Shown: positions 36,024-46,192, counted from the first letter of the stretch. The stretch is DNA of 64,000 nucleotides from Aestuariivivens sediminicola (GCF_022662015.1 NZ_JAKMCM010000005.1:186001-250000), one strand, 5' to 3'. Notes: generated from the letters alone by a model not told the origin. A program made the numbers and translations.

Positions 36024-36105
36024 GTATTTTCTAGACGAACGGCATATTTTTTAGATTAAAAGCTAATTTTATAGATTAAACGTCAAAATTAAAAAAATGG
36101 AAAAC

Positions 36106-38004
36106 TTAATAGGCACGTTCATTATTGCCTTCATAAAAATTAATAAAGGCGCGATTCACAACTCTATTTCCGCCAACCGTCGGGTAGTTCCCAGTGAAGT
36201 ACCAATCCCCTAAATTCTTTGGACAGGCGAGATTCAAATTTTCGACGCTCTGAAATATGATTTTAACATCCGCCTTAATACTTTCAGGGCTTAGTAATTG
36301 TGCAATTTTATCCGATATTTCTTCATCTGAAAAAGGCGCGTATACTTCCTTGACAAAATTCTGGACGTAGCGATCTTCCAGGTCGGTTTGTTCAATACAT
36401 TTTTTATATACCTCTTCCACTATATGATAGCTATTCTTTTCTTTAAGGAGAGCGAGGGCGGCCCTAAAGGCGACCAGGCTCTCTAAATTGGCCATATCAA
36501 TACCGTAACAATCCGGATAACGAATTTGAGGAGCAGATGACACCACGATGATTTTTTTCGGATGCAGTCGATCCAACATTTTTAAAATACTCTTTTTTAG
36601 TGTCGTGCCCCTAACAATACTGTCGTCGATAATAACCAGATTGTCGGTTGGCTTAATAACACCATAAGTCACGTCGTACACATGCTCAACCAAATCATCC
36701 CGACTGCTGTCTTCTGTAATGAAAGTTCTGAGCTTAACATCCTTTATTGCAATTTTTTCTACACGCGTACGTTCTGAAAGGATTTCGGTTACCTTCTGTG
36801 CAGATATCGAACGTTGTCCACTCAGAATGGCTTTTGTTTTCTTTTTGTTAAGCAGAAATTCTGCGCGTTCAATCATTCCGAAGAAAGAGGTTTCAGCCGT
36901 ATTGGGGATGTATGAAAACACCGTATTTTTTGTGTCATTATTTATGGCCTGCAGCACTTTAGGCATGAGTAATTCTCCAAGTTTTTTCCGTTCTTGATAA
37001 ATTTCAGCATCACTCCCTCGCGAAAAGTAAATCCGTTCGAAAGAACAGGACTTTCTTTCTAAAGGTTCTAAAATCTTTTTTATGGATACCTTACCGGATT
37101 TTTTGGTGATTATGGCATGCCCGGGTTCCAATTCCTGAATAGCCTCAAAGTTGACATTAAAAACCGTTTGTATTACAGGCCGTTCGGAAGCAATGACCAC
37201 GACCTCATCATCCTTATAGTAATAGGTAGGCCTGATACCCGCAGGATCTCTTAAAACAAAGGAATCACCATGACCTATAAGTCCTGCCATGGCATATCCA
37301 CCATCCCAATTTTTGGCAGCCTTCTTCAAGATTTTAGACACCTTTAATCTTTCGGCGATGAGCGGCGATGCCTCTCTTTTATTGTACCCTTCCTTCTTCA
37401 GGTCTCTATAAATCTTACTTACGGCATCATCCAGGAAATGACCTATTTTTTCCATAATGGTAATGGTGTCCGTATATTCCTTGGGATGCTGTCCTAATTC
37501 GATCAGGTTCCCAAAGAGTTCTTTAACATTGGTCATATTAAAGTTTCCGGCCATAATTAAATTCCGATGCATCCAATTGTTTTGTCTTAAAAACGGATGT
37601 ACACTCTCCACACTGTTTTTACCAAATGTACCATAACGGACATGGCCCAGTAAGAGCTCTCCAATGTATGGAATGTGCTTTTTTTGTAAAGCCACATTAT
37701 CGACATATTCCGGGTGGGCTTTGAACTCTATGTTAGCGCGTTCATTAATTTGTGCAAATATATCCTGAATGGGTTGCTGCTGTACGGAACGAATGCGGCT
37801 TATATAGCGGTTTCCAGGTTCGACATTTAATTTAATACTGGCAAATCCTGCACCATCTTGCCCTCTGTTATGCTGCTTCTCCATCATGAGATACATCTTG
37901 TTCACACCATAAAAAGCAGTACCATATTTTTCTTTGTAATATTCCAGAGGTTTTAAAAGCCTTATGACGGCTATTCCACATTCGTGTTTTAAAACATCAC
38001 TCAT
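36106..38004 (-). CDS. purF: Amidophosphoribosyltransferase (PurF)
   Basis: A 632-residue enzyme. The glutaminase domain begins at Cys9 (HECGIAVIRL; the N-terminal residues would be cleaved to expose it), followed by RGQDGAGFAS, GHVRYGTFG and GNFNMTN. The phosphoribosyltransferase domain has the PRPP loop LVIIDDSIVRGTTLKK (about residue 460-475). It makes phosphoribosylamine, the first step of purine synthesis. It is longer than the roughly 500-residue E. coli enzyme through a C-terminal extension (about residues 540-632), which seems common in flavobacteria. purN lies 1.8 kb upstream on the same strand. Confidence 0.92.
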   Translation of the reverse strand: MSDVLKHECGIAVIRLLKPLEYYKEKYGTAFYGVNKMYLMMEKQHNRGQDGAGFASIKLNVEPGNRYISRIRSVQQQPIQDIFAQINERANIEFKAHPEYVDNVALQKKHIPYIGELLLGHVRYGTFGKNSVESVHPFLRQNNWMHRNLIMAGNFNMTNVKELFGNLIELGQHPKEYTDTITIMEKIGHFLDDAVSKIYRDLKKEGYNKREASPLIAERLKVSKILKKAAKNWDGGYAMAGLIGHGDSFVLRDPAGIRPTYYYKDDEVVVIASERPVIQTVFNVNFEAIQELEPGHAIITKKSGKVSIKKILEPLERKSCSFERIYFSRGSDAEIYQERKKLGELLMPKVLQAINNDTKNTVFSYIPNTAETSFFGMIERAEFLLNKKKTKAILSGQRSISAQKVTEILSERTRVEKIAIKDVKLRTFITEDSSRDDLVEHVYDVTYGVIKPTDNLVIIDDSIVRGTTLKKSILKMLDRLHPKKIIVVSSAPQIRYPDCYGIDMANLESLVAFRAALALLKEKNSYHIVEEVYKKCIEQTDLEDRYVQNFVKEVYAPFSDEEISDKIAQLLSPESIKADVKIIFQSVENLNLACPKNLGDWYFTGNYPTVGGNRVVNRAFINFYEGNNERAY

Positions 38005-38051
38005 TTTTGATTATCAATTAATTCTTCTATTGCAAAACGCATATAGAAATT

Positions 38052-38079
38052 AAAAAACGCGCTTCTTTACAGAGCGCGT
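38052..38079 (-). terminator. Terminator after the PfkB kinase gene
   Basis: Minus-strand ACGCGC/GCGCGT stem (38057-38079) around an 11-nt loop, followed by six T. It lies directly past the kinase stop and before purF. Confidence 0.8.
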
Positions 38080-38084
38080 CCCAC

Positions 38085-39011
38085 TTATGTCAATTCAATA
38101 TTAAATTGTGTTAACTGCTTAAACTGCATCACACGATCATGCACTTCACTCCTCTCTAAATGTATCATGCGCTCGGTGCCAAACCGCTCTACGCAAAACG
38201 AAGCCAGAGCCGACCCATAAATAATCGCATTTTTAATATTATCAAAAGAAATGTCACCCGTTTTAGCTATGTAGCCAGCAAAGCCCCCTGCAAAAGTATC
38301 ACCCGCTCCCGTGGGATCGAATATCTCTTCCAATGGCAGGGCCGGGGCATAAAACACATGTTTATTGTGAAACAACAGCGCACCATGCTCCCCCTTTTTA
38401 ATGACGACATACTCCGGACCCATGTCATGAATTTTTCTTGCAGCGACAACCAGGGAATACTCTCCGGTAAGTTGTCGTGCCTCTTCATCATTTATAGTCA
38501 GGACATCAACCCTTTTAATCACAGTTAATAGATCATCATAGGTATTGTCAATCCAAAAATTCATCGTATCCAAAATCACTAATTTTGGTGTTTCAGACAT
38601 CTGATCCAGAACACTGGACTGTATTAAGGGATGTAAATTACCGAGCATTACAAATTCGGCATTTTTGTATTCTGAAGGGACTGTTGGGTTAAAATCTGCA
38701 AGGGTATTGAGTTCGGTTACCAGCGTATCTCTGGTATTCATATCGTTATGATATCGGCCCTTCCAAAAAAATGTTTTTCCTTCTTTAATGATTTCAACTC
38801 CCGACAGGTCAATATTTTTACTGGATAACAGATCCATGTATTCCTGCGGGAAGTCGCCCCCGACAACAGAGACCGCAGCGGCATCAATATTAAAATGAGA
38901 AGCAGCAAGGCCAATGAACGTAGCAGCTCCACCAAGAATGCTATCGGTTTTACCAAAGGGCGTCTCTATAGCATCAAATGCCAAAGTGCCAACTATAACT
39001 AATTTACCCAT
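38085..39011 (-). CDS. PfkB-family carbohydrate/nucleoside kinase
   Basis: A 308-residue ribokinase-like kinase. LGGAATFIGLAASHF near the N-terminus is the substrate/lid region and DPTGAGDTFAGGFAGYIA (about residue 238-255) is PfkB signature 2 with the catalytic Asp. INDEEARQLTG and VVIKKGEHGALLF are further family motifs. The substrate is not clear by eye; adenosine, ribose or another sugar is possible, and neighbouring purine genes make a nucleoside plausible. Own terminator separates it from purF. Confidence 0.88.
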   Translation of the reverse strand: MGKLVIVGTLAFDAIETPFGKTDSILGGAATFIGLAASHFNIDAAAVSVVGGDFPQEYMDLLSSKNIDLSGVEIIKEGKTFFWKGRYHNDMNTRDTLVTELNTLADFNPTVPSEYKNAEFVMLGNLHPLIQSSVLDQMSETPKLVILDTMNFWIDNTYDDLLTVIKRVDVLTINDEEARQLTGEYSLVVAARKIHDMGPEYVVIKKGEHGALLFHNKHVFYAPALPLEEIFDPTGAGDTFAGGFAGYIAKTGDISFDNIKNAIIYGSALASFCVERFGTERMIHLERSEVHDRVMQFKQLTQFNIELT

Positions 39012-39137
39012 AGAGGAGGAGCGCTAATTTTGTGCAAAAGTACATTATTTTTTTAAACAACATTTAGTTTTTCACAGAAGAAATCCCAGTCCATAAATGG
39101 CTGTAAAAGACTATTTATACCGAATCGAAGATTCGAA

Positions 39138-39779
39138 TTATTTCCTTCCAAAATCGGCTGGGATTTCACCCCAGGCTTTAGTTTCCCACTTTACAACTTT
39201 GGTTGTGTATGTGTTTTGTTTTAACCAGTTTATAGCCCTTTCAATTAATTCAAAAAGCGGTTTGTTATCTGTGCTGCGTTCTAATTTCGTGTTGCATATT
39301 TTCTTTTTTACCCAACTCATGGCTGTTTTTGAATCAGAGTAAATAATATGACCACTGTTCTTTTTCTTTATTAAAGCCAGGGCATGGACAATGGCCAGGA
39401 ACTCGCCTATATTGTTTGTTCCATCAGCGAAGGGCCCCTGATAGAACAGTTGCTTTTTGGTTTTTAAATCGACACCACGGTATTCCATTATACCCGGATT
39501 GCCGCTTGAGGCTGCATCTACAGCAATGGCATTTGGGTTTGGTTTTCCGATTCTGTCTAATTCTGCCTGAGACAATTCACTTTTAAAAGGCGATGGTTTC
39601 CCAATATAATTGTTGTAGTCTTCATTCAATGCTCTCTTGGCAGCTTCGAAGGAGTTAAACGATTTGTAAATGGCCCCTTGATAGTCCTTTATTTGCGCTT
39701 TACAATCATCCCAGGTTTCAAATACCCCTGTTTTGTGACCTTTCCAAACGGTGTAGTATTTCTGTTTTTTTTTAGCCAT
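39138..39779 (-). CDS. rnhA: Ribonuclease H1 with N-terminal hybrid-binding (viroplasmin-like) domain
   Basis: A 213-residue protein. N-terminal hybrid-binding domain KYYTVWKGHKTGVFETWDDC (residues 7-50) followed by an RNase H fold with the catalytic carboxylates in AIAVDAASSGNPG, GEFLAIVHAL, IYSDSKTA and the terminal IPADFGRK. The layout matches Bacillus halodurans RNase H1. It removes RNA from RNA-DNA hybrids. Monocistronic or read with purN, whose stop is 48 bases upstream. Confidence 0.93.
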   Translation of the reverse strand: MAKKKQKYYTVWKGHKTGVFETWDDCKAQIKDYQGAIYKSFNSFEAAKRALNEDYNNYIGKPSPFKSELSQAELDRIGKPNPNAIAVDAASSGNPGIMEYRGVDLKTKKQLFYQGPFADGTNNIGEFLAIVHALALIKKKNSGHIIYSDSKTAMSWVKKKICNTKLERSTDNKPLFELIERAINWLKQNTYTTKVVKWETKAWGEIPADFGRK

Positions 39780-39827
39780 ATGAGCTGTGTTGAAAACGAC
39801 AATTATGCCTTCAAACGGATTAAAAGA

Positions 39828-40418
39828 TTATTCAAAAGGGATTTCAAAATCTTCGTTACGCAATAGTCTCTCGACAACCTTTGGGAAATGTTCCATCTCC
39901 AACTTATGGATTTTGGCAGCCACATCATTGGCAGTATCGCCGGCCAGGACCTCACATTTCGCCTGAAAAATAATCGCCCCTTCATCGTAGTTTTCGTTGA
40001 CGTAATGAATTGTAATTCCTGATTCGCTTTCATGATTGGCAACCACAGCTTCATGTACGTGCATGCCATACATGCCTTTCCCACCATATTTTGGTAACAA
40101 AGCAGGGTGAATATTTATAATTTTATTTGGAAACGCTTCAAGTATGGAGATGGGCATCTTCCATAAAAAACCGGCTAGTACAATTAAATCAGGATGATTA
40201 GCCTTTAAAATATTGAGGACATCATTTGTTTTAGTGAAGGCAATGCGATTAAATGACAAGGCACTAATGTTTCGTCTTTTTGCCCGTTCCAATACTTGGG
40301 CGTGTGCATTATTACTTAAAACCTGAACAACCTTTATGTTCTGATCATTTCCAAAATATGTGATCAAATTTTCAGCATTTGTACCACTGCCGGAAGCAAA
40401 GATTACAATACGTTTCAT
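39828..40418 (-). CDS. purN: Phosphoribosylglycinamide formyltransferase
   Basis: A 196-residue GART of normal length. FASGSGTNAENLI (residues 7-19) binds the phosphate; the catalytic triad is Asn102, His104 (INIHPALLPKYGG) and Asp145 (ENYDEGAI). Uses 10-formyltetrahydrofolate to formylate GAR in purine synthesis. Divergent from acpP, with a 185-base gap between them. Confidence 0.96.
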   Translation of the reverse strand: MKRIVIFASGSGTNAENLITYFGNDQNIKVVQVLSNNAHAQVLERAKRRNISALSFNRIAFTKTNDVLNILKANHPDLIVLAGFLWKMPISILEAFPNKIINIHPALLPKYGGKGMYGMHVHEAVVANHESESGITIHYVNENYDEGAIIFQAKCEVLAGDTANDVAAKIHKLEMEHFPKVVERLLRNEDFEIPFE

Positions 40419-40564
40419 AGAAAATTAAAGGTGTTGCTATTCCTCGAGCAAAAAAAAGAATAATTATTAAGAAATAGAAGTGAAAATATAAATACTTAAA
40501 GGTAATTTTAGTAAATTACAGACACATTTTTATACTAAAGATGTGTTTTAAAAATAAAATCCTT

Positions 40565-40572
40565 TATTTTTG
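40565..40572 (+). promoter_or_regulatory. acpP promoter -7 box (TATTTTTG)
   Basis: Exact TAnnTTTG 31 bases upstream of the acpP ATG; no clear TTG at the -33 place. It probably drives acpP-fabF, perhaps through rnc. Confidence 0.6.
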
Positions 40573-40603
40573 CCAACTAATTAAAACTTAAAATTTAAAG
40601 ATT

Positions 40604-40837
40604 ATGTCAGACATTGCATCAAGAGTAAAAGCGATTATCGTTGACAAATTAGGTGTTGATGAGAACGAAGTAGTAACTGAAGCTAGCTTCACAAACGATT
40701 TAGGAGCAGACTCATTGGATACCGTGGAATTAATTATGGAATTCGAAAAAGAATTCGATATTCAAATACCTGACGACCAAGCTGAAAATATTGCCACAGT
40801 TGGTCAAGCTATCTCTTATATAGAAGAAGCAAAATAA
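40604..40837 (+). CDS. acpP: Acyl carrier protein
   Basis: A 77-residue acidic protein with the phosphopantetheine-attachment motif [15 protein letters not shown]; Ser37 carries the prosthetic group. It carries growing acyl chains in fatty acid synthesis. fabF follows after 12 bases, the usual acpP-fabF-rnc order. Confidence 0.98.
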   Translation: MSDIASRVKAIIVDKLGVDENEVVTEASFTNDLGADSLDTVELIMEFEKEFDIQIPDDQAENIATVGQAISYIEEAK

Positions 40838-40849
40838 GCACATTACTTT

Positions 40850-42100
40850 ATGGAATTAAAGCGAGTTGTAGTCACAGGATTAGGGGCTTTAACACCTATT
40901 GGCAATACCAAAGATGAGTATTGGGAAGGCTTAATTAGTGGAAAAAGCGGTGCTGCGCCTATAACATATTATGATACCGAAAAGTTTAAAACCAAATTTG
41001 CATGTGAGGTTAAGAACTTTAACGCAACCGATTTTATAGATCGTAGAGAGGCGAGGAGAATGGATAAATTTGCGCAGTATGCCATGGTTGCTTCAGATGA
41101 AGCGATTGCAGATGCCAATTTAAATATCGATAGTCTCAACAAATTGCGTGTTGGTGTTATTTGGGGTGCCGGAATCGGTGGACTGGAAACCTTTCAACAG
41201 GAAGTTTTAAATTTTGCTGAAGGGGATGGTTCACCAAGATTCAACCCATTTTTTATTCCTAAAATGATTGCAGACATTGCACCTGCAAATATCTCTATTA
41301 AACATGGGTTTATGGGGCCTAACTATACCACAGTTTCGGCCTGTGCGTCATCAGCCAACGCGATTTTCGACGCCCTAAACTCGATTCGCCTTGGTCATTG
41401 CGACGTGGTCGTAACCGGAGGCAGTGAAGCTGCTGTTACCATTGCCGGTATGGGAGGTTTTAATGCGATGCATGCACTTTCAACACGTAATGAAAGTCCT
41501 GAAACCGCCTCGCGTCCGTTTGATGCGACCAGGGATGGTTTCGTGCTTGGTGAAGGTGCTGGAGCACTGGTATTAGAAGAATACGAACATGCCAAAGCAA
41601 GAGGCGCTAAAATTTATGCCGAAATTGCAGGAGGTGGTTTGTCATCTGATGCCTATCATATGACGGCACCGCATCCGGACGGAATAGGTGTTATTGCTGT
41701 TATGAAGAACTGTCTGGAAAATGCAGGATTGAATCCTGAGGATGTAGACCATATCAATACGCATGGAACATCTACACCCCTTGGTGATGTAGCTGAATTA
41801 AAAGCCATTTCGAGTGTCTTTGGAGACCATGCCAAAAACATAAATATTAATTCAACCAAATCAATGACCGGACACCTCCTGGGTGCCGCCGGTGCCATAG
41901 AGGCCATTGCCAGTATCCTGGCGATTGAACATGGTATCGTACCACCAACTATAAATCACAGTACGGTTGATGAGCAGATTGATCCTGAATTAAATTTAAC
42001 ATTAAACGAGGCTCAAAAAAGAGATGTTAGAGTAGCTATGAGTAATACCTTTGGATTTGGCGGACACAACGCTTGCGTAGTGTTCAAGAAAATAGATTAA
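40850..42100 (+). CDS. fabF: 3-oxoacyl-ACP synthase II
   Basis: A 416-residue condensing enzyme with active-site Cys165 (TVSACASSANAI), His in NTHGTSTPLGD (about 305) and His in KSMTGHLLGAAG (about 341). It elongates acyl-ACP and usually helps set membrane fluidity. Directly downstream of acpP and 96 bases upstream of rnc. Confidence 0.98.
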   Translation: MELKRVVVTGLGALTPIGNTKDEYWEGLISGKSGAAPITYYDTEKFKTKFACEVKNFNATDFIDRREARRMDKFAQYAMVASDEAIADANLNIDSLNKLRVGVIWGAGIGGLETFQQEVLNFAEGDGSPRFNPFFIPKMIADIAPANISIKHGFMGPNYTTVSACASSANAIFDALNSIRLGHCDVVVTGGSEAAVTIAGMGGFNAMHALSTRNESPETASRPFDATRDGFVLGEGAGALVLEEYEHAKARGAKIYAEIAGGGLSSDAYHMTAPHPDGIGVIAVMKNCLENAGLNPEDVDHINTHGTSTPLGDVAELKAISSVFGDHAKNININSTKSMTGHLLGAAGAIEAIASILAIEHGIVPPTINHSTVDEQIDPELNLTLNEAQKRDVRVAMSNTFGFGGHNACVVFKKID

Positions 42101-42196
42101 ATCCCGAATGAATCAGACCATATCTTCACATTAGATCCTCAATAAATGAAACATGGTTATTTACATCTGACATTAAAGTAGAATTGCAATTATCAG

Positions 42197-42937
42197 ATGA
42201 GTATCATTCGTAACATACTGAATTCCCGTTATAAAGGTAACGGGAATTTTTTTGTTGAATTAACGAAAATTCTTGGGTTTAAACCGAAACATCTCAAACA
42301 CTATGTTATAGCCTTTACGCATCGTTCAATGAACCTGAAGGATAAGAAAGGCAATGCTATTAATTATGAGCGATTGGAGTTTTTGGGAGATGCCATGTTA
42401 GGTGCAGTAATTGCATTGCATCTGTATACTGAAGTCCCCAGTGGAGATGAAGGTTATCTGACAAAGATGCGCTCTAAGGTGGTGAGCAGGGAACATTTAA
42501 ATGAATTGGGGAAAGAGTTAAATCTCATTAACTTGGTAGAGAGTAAAATTCCGGCAGGTCAGTTTGGGGATAACATTCATGGCAATTTATTTGAAGCTCT
42601 TGTTGGAGCCATATTTCTGGATAGAGGCTATAAGTACTGTGAAAAATTTATTTACCAGCGCATTATCATCCCTTATGTGGATATTGAAAAGTTAGAGGGT
42701 AAGGTGATAAGCTACAAAAGTTTATTGATCGAATGGTGCCAAAAGGAAAAGAAAACATTTGGATACCATGTTTATGAAGATACTGGTAATGATGATGTGA
42801 GACATTTTTCTGTGAAACTGTCAATAGATAATAAAGTAGTGGCTAAAGCCAGGGCAACCTCTAAGAAAAAGGCCGAAGAAAAAGCTTCAAAACGTGCTTT
42901 TTTCGCATTTCAAAAGAGCATTTCGAAAATGATTTAG
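42197..42937 (+). CDS. rnc: Ribonuclease III
   Basis: A 246-residue enzyme: catalytic domain with the signature NYERLEFLGDAMLGAV (residues 57-72; Glu61 and Asp65 bind metal) and a second acidic site in NLFEALVGAIFLDRG, followed by a double-stranded RNA-binding domain (about 172-243). Processes rRNA and other structured RNAs, which in this window would include the hairpin leaders. An N-terminal extension of about 25 residues is present. Confidence 0.96.
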   Translation: MSIIRNILNSRYKGNGNFFVELTKILGFKPKHLKHYVIAFTHRSMNLKDKKGNAINYERLEFLGDAMLGAVIALHLYTEVPSGDEGYLTKMRSKVVSREHLNELGKELNLINLVESKIPAGQFGDNIHGNLFEALVGAIFLDRGYKYCEKFIYQRIIIPYVDIEKLEGKVISYKSLLIEWCQKEKKTFGYHVYEDTGNDDVRHFSVKLSIDNKVVAKARATSKKKAEEKASKRAFFAFQKSISKMI

Positions 42938-43057
42938 CATTTTTAGTAATTTTACCGAGAACTATAACGTTTTAGTTTGCTTAATTGTGAACAATAAAGT
43001 AAACAAAATGAGAATACGCGCATTATATACTATATTTACAGCCAATTAATTTGAGTT

Positions 43058-43543
43058 ATGGCTGTTCACAAGCTTGTACTGGATAATTTATTCGAGGAAA
43101 CATCGTATACCTTAATTGGATTACATTGCACGCTTGAAGATTACCGTATAGCATATCTGCTCAATAGGTATCTGGGAATTAATCTATTGAGAAAACCGTT
43201 AGATTTAGATTTTAACAATAGCATGTCCTCATATTCCGTCTTTGAATGGAAGGATAACAAACATTTAACAACGTGGAACTTAGTTTCGAATATTTGTAAA
43301 CGGGAGGTTGATCTAAAACGTAATTATGGTTCCTTATTTGAAATTCAGGATCCCGTCATCAAAACCTATAATTTGATCCCGGAATACAAACAAGTTAATT
43401 ATTTTTTGAAAATCGAAAATGAATATACGGATTCCCGAGAAAAATATTTTGTTAACAGGATTCTGAGGATTCCACAAATTGTAACAGCATATTGTATTGA
43501 TGCAAATCAATTAAAATCTAAAAACAATTTAATTTTTAGCTAA
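43058..43543 (+). CDS. IPExxxVDY-family protein
   Basis: A 161-residue protein of the Bacteroidota-specific IPExxxVDY family, function unknown. The family motif appears as LIPEYKQVNYFLKI (about residues 109-122), with Asn in place of the usual Asp. The C-terminal REKYFVNRILRIPQIVTAY matches the family. No signal or membrane segment, so cytoplasmic. Its stop overlaps the pyruvate kinase start as TAATG, a linkage common in flavobacteria. Confidence 0.88.
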   Translation: MAVHKLVLDNLFEETSYTLIGLHCTLEDYRIAYLLNRYLGINLLRKPLDLDFNNSMSSYSVFEWKDNKHLTTWNLVSNICKREVDLKRNYGSLFEIQDPVIKTYNLIPEYKQVNYFLKIENEYTDSREKYFVNRILRIPQIVTAYCIDANQLKSKNNLIFS

Positions 43544-44985
43544 TGCCAACAAGAAAAAAGACGAAAATAGTAGCAACATTAGGACCGGCCACGAGTACAA
43601 AGGACGTTTTAAAGGGAATGCTGGATGAGGGCGTCGATGTATTTAGAATAAATTTTTCTCATGCTAATTATGAAGATGTCAAAGCGAGAATAGGACTTAT
43701 TCGGGAGTTAAATGAGGAGTATGGATACAATGCCGCTATTCTTGGTGATTTACAAGGGCCTAAACTTCGAGTGGGTGTTATGAAAGAAGAAGTTGTTGTA
43801 AATCCGGGCGATGAGATCATATTTGCAACCGGTAAAGCATTTGAAGGCACCAAAGATCGCGTGTATATGACCTATGATCGGTTTCCTCAGGATGCCAAGC
43901 CGGGTGAGCGCATTCTATTGGATGACGGGAAATTAATTTTTGAAGTGGTAGCCACGAATAATGAAAATGAAGTTAAGGCAAAGGTTATTCAAGGAGGACC
44001 ACTGAAATCTAAAAAGGGAGTCAATTTACCAAACACCAATATTTCACAACCCGCCCTTACTGAAAAGGATGTTGAAGATGCCATTTTTGCCATCAGTCAG
44101 GATGTCGATTGGATTGCTTTATCCTTTGTTCGTCATGCAGAAGATTTAATGGAATTGCGGGATTTGATTAGCGAACATGGCGATCATAAAATTCCAATTA
44201 TAGCTAAAATTGAAAAGCCTGAAGCTATTGAAAATATCGATAAGATTGTAGCTCATTGTGACGGAATCATGGTGGCTCGTGGGGATTTAGGTGTGGAAAT
44301 TCCTGCTCAGGAGGTGCCGTTAATTCAAAAACAATTGGTGCTTCGTGCCAAGAAAGCGAGAATTCCTGTCATTATTGCGACGCAAATGATGGAAACCATG
44401 ATTTCCAGTTTAACACCGACGAGAGCCGAGGTAAATGACGTTGCAAACTCTGTGATGGATGGCGCTGATGCCGTTATGCTTTCGGGAGAAACATCAGTGG
44501 GGAAATATCCCATTCAGGTGATCAAACAAATGTCCAATATTTTAAAGAGTGTCGAGGATTCTGAGTTAATTCAGGTCCCACAGTTACCACCTCATATCAG
44601 GACCAATCGCTATATTACGAAGTCCATTTGTTATCATGCGGCAACTATGGCCAACGAAATTGACGCCAAGGCAATTTCAACACTTACAAATAGTGGGTAT
44701 ACTGCTTTTCAAATTTCGGCATGGCGCCCCTCTTGTCATATATTGGTATTTACCTCCAATAAGAACATCCTCACCCGATTGAGTTTGCTTTGGGGGGTAC
44801 GCGCGTTTTACTACGATAAGTTTGTCAGTACCGATGAGACCATAGAAGATGTTAATGCTATTGCCTGTAAAAAAGGCTATTTGGGGGTTGGAGATATGTT
44901 GATTAGTCTTGCGGCTATGCCTATTCAAGATAAAGGCATGGTAAATACATTGCGTGTTACAGAGATTAAATCATGTAATTTTTAA
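43543..44985 (+). CDS. pyk: Pyruvate kinase
   Basis: A 480-residue enzyme. TKIVATLGPATS at the N-terminus, the metal/phosphoenolpyruvate site IPIIAKIEKPEAIENID (about residues 216-232), MVARGDLGVEIP and the domain ending GADAVMLSGETSVGKYP are diagnostic. Converts phosphoenolpyruvate and ADP to pyruvate and ATP. Translationally coupled to the IPExxxVDY gene. Confidence 0.98.
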   Translation: MPTRKKTKIVATLGPATSTKDVLKGMLDEGVDVFRINFSHANYEDVKARIGLIRELNEEYGYNAAILGDLQGPKLRVGVMKEEVVVNPGDEIIFATGKAFEGTKDRVYMTYDRFPQDAKPGERILLDDGKLIFEVVATNNENEVKAKVIQGGPLKSKKGVNLPNTNISQPALTEKDVEDAIFAISQDVDWIALSFVRHAEDLMELRDLISEHGDHKIPIIAKIEKPEAIENIDKIVAHCDGIMVARGDLGVEIPAQEVPLIQKQLVLRAKKARIPVIIATQMMETMISSLTPTRAEVNDVANSVMDGADAVMLSGETSVGKYPIQVIKQMSNILKSVEDSELIQVPQLPPHIRTNRYITKSICYHAATMANEIDAKAISTLTNSGYTAFQISAWRPSCHILVFTSNKNILTRLSLLWGVRAFYYDKFVSTDETIEDVNAIACKKGYLGVGDMLISLAAMPIQDKGMVNTLRVTEIKSCNF

Positions 44986-45034
44986 TACCCTTTTAATACG
45001 CGCAGAGAGTTGACATTCCAGTGGTCAATTGGTG

Positions 45035-46132
45035 TTAAAAATCAAATTTTAATTGTACGCTAACACGTTGTTTCTCGTCTTTTTTATCGGATTCTAACTT
45101 AAGATTGGATATTGAAACCCCTAACAATCGTACGGAATTGCTCAATTTTTCCTGATATAATAAAGCTTTAGAAAGTTCTAGAATAGTGTTCTTATCCTTT
45201 ACAAAATAAGGCAAGGTTTTACTGCGCGTCTGTAAGGTGAAATCGCTATACTTTATTTTAAGAGTAATGGTTTTTCCAGAGACTTTACCTTTGAGTAAAC
45301 GACGTGACACTTCATCAGCAATATGGTTTAGCTTATCAACTAAAAATACTTCACTGGACAGGTTTTTACTAAAAGTTCGCTCTGCCGCCAAACTTTTTCT
45401 AGTACGATTGGGTTTCACCTCACTTTTATGAATGCCGCGAACCACCTCGTAGTAGTACCGACCGGCTTTCCCAAAATGTGTGTCCAAATAATCAAGTGAC
45501 TTCTGTTTTAAATCCATTCCGGTAAAAATGCCAAGTTGGTACATTCTTTCAGCAGTAACCTTACCTACACCATAAAATTTTCTGATATCTAATTGCTCCA
45601 AAAAGGAGATGACTTCCTCTGGATTGACCGTCTTTTGCCCATTTGGTTTATTGTAGTCGCTCGCTATTTTAGCAATAAATTTATTAATTGAGATACCTGC
45701 GGAGGCGGTTAATCCTATTTCTTGATGTATACGAACCCTGATTTCTTGAGCAATTAATGATGCACTCGGGTTTCCCGTTTTATTTTCGGTGACATCGAGA
45801 TAGGCCTCATCAAGTGATAGGGGTTCCACCAAATTGGTATAATCATAAAAAATTTGGTGTATGTGTTTTGAAACCTCCTTATAACGCTCAAAATTGGGTC
45901 TAACAAATCGTATTTCCGGACATAGCTTTGAGGCAAGGGTACCCGTCATGGCACTTTTAACACCAAAGGCCCGTGCTTCATAACTGGCGGCACTTACAAC
46001 ACCGCGTTTTCCTCCACCACCTACGGCAATGGGTTTTCCCCTAAGCTCGGGACGATCCATTTGTTCGACTGAGGCATAAAAGGCATCCATATCGACATGT
46101 ATAATTTTACGTATGGGAAAAGGATATGTCAT
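45035..46132 (-). CDS. dinB: DNA polymerase IV
   Basis: A 365-residue Y-family polymerase. HVDMDAFYASVEQ (catalytic Asp14) and PLSLDEAYLDVT (about residues 103-114) carry the metal ligands; YGVGKVTAERMYQLGI is the helix-hairpin-helix and the C-terminal little-finger domain is complete. The very C-terminus QLKFDF fits a beta-clamp-binding peptide. Error-prone bypass synthesis. Divergent from the CYTH gene. Confidence 0.95.
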   Translation of the reverse strand: MTYPFPIRKIIHVDMDAFYASVEQMDRPELRGKPIAVGGGGKRGVVSAASYEARAFGVKSAMTGTLASKLCPEIRFVRPNFERYKEVSKHIHQIFYDYTNLVEPLSLDEAYLDVTENKTGNPSASLIAQEIRVRIHQEIGLTASAGISINKFIAKIASDYNKPNGQKTVNPEEVISFLEQLDIRKFYGVGKVTAERMYQLGIFTGMDLKQKSLDYLDTHFGKAGRYYYEVVRGIHKSEVKPNRTRKSLAAERTFSKNLSSEVFLVDKLNHIADEVSRRLLKGKVSGKTITLKIKYSDFTLQTRSKTLPYFVKDKNTILELSKALLYQEKLSNSVRLLGVSISNLKLESDKKDEKQRVSVQLKFDF

Positions 46133-46192
46133 ACACGATCAAATTTACAATATAAAGTTTCTCTAAGTCGTTCAATTTTTCAATCTTTGATT

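Noticed and set aside
46097-46192. Longer start for the CYTH gene
   Set aside because: The extra 32 residues overlap the dinB start on the other strand and precede the family-typical MVIEIERKF.
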